From: Nitrospira sp. UBA2083
GTDB taxonomy: Bacteria; Nitrospirota; Nitrospiria; Nitrospirales; Nitrospiraceae
DNA: 15,863 nt
Reading direction: 5' to 3'
Assembly: GCA_002331625.1 (NCBI GenBank)
Contig: DCZN01000080.1
Coordinates: 164,134 to 179,996, forward strand
Below are positions 14,299-15,863 of the stretch, piece by piece. How positions within the stretch are numbered: position 1 is the stretch's first letter; the number at the start of each line of letters is the position of its first letter. The notes under the pieces were generated by a model that was not told the origin of the DNA, made no database searches, and was given only the letters and a program-made list of their open reading frames with translations. The position numbers were made by a program, and so were the translations under genes.

Positions 14299-14340
14299 AC
14301 AGTACAACTGTCCCATTTCGCCACAGTGCCAGATTGGCAC
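14299..14340. promoter_or_regulatory. Palindrome cluster in the divergent GST/efflux spacer
   Basis: ACAGT-ACA-ACTGT (14299-14311) is a perfect 5-bp inverted repeat. Its right arm also pairs with ACAGT at 14323-14327. GTGCCA-GAT-TGGCAC (14326-14340) is a perfect 6-bp inverted repeat, and another AGTGCCA half-site lies at 14281-14287. The last palindrome overlaps a possible -35 box, TTGGCA (14334-14339), which has GAATAT 17 nt downstream. This looks like an operator region for one or both divergent units; the regulator is not in the window. Confidence 0.4.
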
Positions 14341-14434
14341 CGTAGCAATAGACCACGAATATCGGACTTTTCACGAGAAAAACAATGCGTTTGGGGGGCA
14401 TGGCCCGTGCGAGTAGCTCAACCGTGGTGGACAA

Positions 14435-15688
14435 GTGATCCTGCTATCGGGGCGTAAGACCAGGGAGTTGGCATTCGTGGTTCATCATCGCCTGAATCAG
14501 TCCAGATCCGGATCTCTCCCACAGCTTCTCCATTGTCTGGCAGTCTGCCTCCTCATAGTGATGGGCAGTGCCTGCGAAAACAGGCAAGCCGATCCGTCCA
14601 CTGTCAAACAAAGCCCGCCGTCCGCACAATTAGGGCTGCTGCGTCTGGCGCCAGAAGAGTTGTCCCGCATGCAGCTGGAACTTGTGCCGGTGACACAGGG
14701 GCAACTTCTTTCACACCGTGAATTTCCCGCTATCGTCCAAGCCAACCAAAACGAACTGGCCGAAGTCACGACCCTGATCCGTGGGCGGGTTGTGAAAGTT
14801 CATGTCGATGTCGGACAAGACGTGAAAAAAGGTGCGCTCTTGGCGATGCTCCATAGCGTCGACCTCGGCATTGCGGAGGGAGACTATCTAAAGGCGGGGG
14901 CCAGGCTGCATGAGGCGGAGCTGGCCCATCTTCGAGCCAAGGATCTGTACGACAACAAGGCCATTAGTTTGGCCGAGCTGCAACGACGCGAGGCGGCGAT
15001 GAAAACGGTGCGTGCCGAACTGCGCGAGGCCAGCAACCGTCTCCAACTGCTTGGCGTCCCATCGGAAGAGATCGACAGGCTTGATGGAGAGTTGACGATC
15101 AAGGCCGACATGCCTCTGCGCGCACCGTTCGACGGACGGGTCATCACACGCAACATCACGCGAGGGGAAGTGGTCGAGACGAACCAGAAGCTCTTTACCG
15201 TGGCCAACCTTACGGATGTATGGGTGATCGGCAATGTGCCGGAGAAGGACGTGCGATTCATTAGCAAGGACCAGAAAGTGAACGTGGTCTTGGCGGCCTA
15301 TCCCCATGCGATCTTCACCGGCACCATCACCTACGTCGGAGATGTGCTCGATCCGGCCACTCGTACCATGAGTCTACGGGTCAGCGTGCCGAACCCCGAA
15401 CGACTGTTGAAGCCGGAAATGTTCGCCATCATCAGCGTGTATGCGGCATCGAGTCCGGACGCGCTGAGCGTCCCGCTCGCGGCTGTTCAAGACGGGCCTG
15501 TCGGCAAGGTGGTGTTTGTTCAACGGGAGGCCGGCGTCTTCGAAACGCGGATGGTCAAGTTGGGGAACGAAGAGGGAGATGTGGTCAGGGTACTGGAGGG
15601 CGTGAAGGTGGGTGAGCAAGTCGTGACCAAGGGCGCCTTCGCCCTCAAGTCCAAGATGGAACAGCACAAGATCGAGCCGTCGCTATGA
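14435..15688 (+). CDS. Efflux RND periplasmic adaptor subunit (CzcB/CusB type)
   Basis: A 417-residue membrane-fusion protein. The N-terminus has a basic stretch, a hydrophobic segment (about 30-44) and C47 in MGSAC, a plausible but imperfect lipobox. The barrel-sandwich and hairpin follow: ATTL-like EVTTLIRGRVVKVHVDVGQDVKKG (about 109-132), a long charged alpha-hairpin (about 140-205), then LRAPFDGRVITRNITRGEVV and VANLTDVWVIGNVPEKDV. The later barrel has GTITYVGDVLDPATRTMSLRV, which is characteristic of the heavy-metal-efflux group. It should link an inner-membrane RND pump to an outer-membrane channel. No His- or Met-rich metal motif is visible, so the metal is unknown. The start is GTG with a weak GGTGG box; later in-frame GTGs are possible. 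It overlaps the next gene by ATGA. Confidence 0.9.
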   Translation: MILLSGRKTRELAFVVHHRLNQSRSGSLPQLLHCLAVCLLIVMGSACENRQADPSTVKQSPPSAQLGLLRLAPEELSRMQLELVPVTQGQLLSHREFPAIVQANQNELAEVTTLIRGRVVKVHVDVGQDVKKGALLAMLHSVDLGIAEGDYLKAGARLHEAELAHLRAKDLYDNKAISLAELQRREAAMKTVRAELREASNRLQLLGVPSEEIDRLDGELTIKADMPLRAPFDGRVITRNITRGEVVETNQKLFTVANLTDVWVIGNVPEKDVRFISKDQKVNVVLAAYPHAIFTGTITYVGDVLDPATRTMSLRVSVPNPERLLKPEMFAIISVYAASSPDALSVPLAAVQDGPVGKVVFVQREAGVFETRMVKLGNEEGDVVRVLEGVKVGEQVVTKGAFALKSKMEQHKIEPSL

Positions 15689-15863
15689 TCGTCTCGCTTC
15701 TGGAATTCTCCCTACGGCAGCGGATACTGGTCATCGGTCTGGCCTGTCTCTTGTCTGTTGTCGGTGTGATTGCCTTTGAGTCGATCCCGATCGATGCCTA
15801 CCCCGACGTCACAAACATTCAGGTGCAGGTGCTGACCGACGCGCCGGGGCTTTCACCGATGGA
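15685..15863 (+). CDS. CzcA/CusA-type RND efflux transporter, N-terminal fragment
   Basis: The first 59 codons are present and the gene continues past the window. The ATG overlaps the adaptor's TGA (ATGA), so the two are translationally coupled. Seen: an amphipathic start (LLEFSLRQR), a first transmembrane helix (about 13-31), then S-I-P-I-D-A-Y-P-D-V-T and V-Q-V-L-T-D-A-P-G-L-S-P. These motifs mark the heavy-metal-efflux branch of RND pumps and not the drug-efflux branch, which has a different sequence here. The product would be the proton-driven inner-membrane pump of a tripartite CzcCBA/CusCBA system exporting divalent or monovalent metal ions. The metal specificity motif in TM4 lies beyond the end. 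Confidence 0.92.
   Translation, partial: MIVSLLEFSLRQRILVIGLACLLSVVGVIAFESIPIDAYPDVTNIQVQVLTDAPGLSPM

Noticed and set aside
14326..14349. Sigma-54 promoter (TGGCAC element) upstream of the efflux operon
   Set aside because: The GG and the following GC are 7 nt apart, not the required 10; a minus-strand TTGGCAC at 14281-14288 has 11. Neither satisfies -24/-12 spacing.
1..15863. Mobile elements, CRISPR arrays, tRNA or rRNA genes
   Set aside because: No transposase or integrase motifs, no regularly spaced repeats, and no cloverleaf or rRNA-like stretches were seen on either strand.

Overview
The window looks like chromosomal DNA of a free-living Gram-negative (diderm) bacterium of moderate-to-high GC. 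It encodes outer-membrane lipid-asymmetry proteins (MlaA, MlaC), periplasmic c-type cytochromes, cupredoxins and an HME-type RND efflux system. The mix of multihaem cytochrome c, cupredoxins, soluble multi-PAS kinases, dodecin and several short unknown genes with strong ribosome binding sites is most reminiscent of Nitrospira (Nitrospirota). That assignment is inference from gene content and protein flavour, not from a marker gene. No rRNA, tRNA, CRISPR array, transposase or phage gene was found.

Layout. (1) 1-1352: the 3' end of a band-7/SPFH (prohibitin-type) gene, then, on the minus strand, dodecin followed 30 nt later by an MlaC-type phospholipid carrier. (2) 1823-4412: a plus-strand redox block with a secreted tetrahaem cytochrome c and two secreted single-domain cupredoxins; one has a complete type-1 copper ligand set and the other lacks the axial Met. 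(3) 4685-7701: a translationally coupled two-component pair, a soluble four-PAS HisKA_3 kinase and a NarL/FixJ regulator. (4) 7702-8739: AT-rich spacers around an 86-residue winged-helix-like orphan, with repeated CTAGTAA/TTACTAG half-sites on both sides. (5) 8740-9930: a saccharopine-dehydrogenase-like oxidoreductase. (6) 10249-12943: mlaA (minus) and a tandem universal stress protein (plus), flanked on both outer sides by two paralogous 26- and 27-residue single-TM peptides. (7) 13286-15863: a Xi-class glutathione transferase (minus), divergent from the start of a CzcB/CusB-CzcA/CusA heavy-metal efflux operon.

How it may fit together. The cytochrome/cupredoxin block is probably periplasmic electron transfer, and the adjacent two-component system is a plausible but unproven regulator. 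MlaA and MlaC are two parts of the retrograde phospholipid transport route; their MlaFED partners are not in this window. Dodecin, UspA, the glutathione transferase and the efflux pump give a general stress and detoxification flavour.

The least explained element is the pair of tiny membrane peptides. They share 15 identical positions over about 26 residues, both have near-consensus Shine-Dalgarno sequences, and both are too short for routine gene calling. Several spacers also hold perfect inverted repeats or hairpin clusters that no gene explains.
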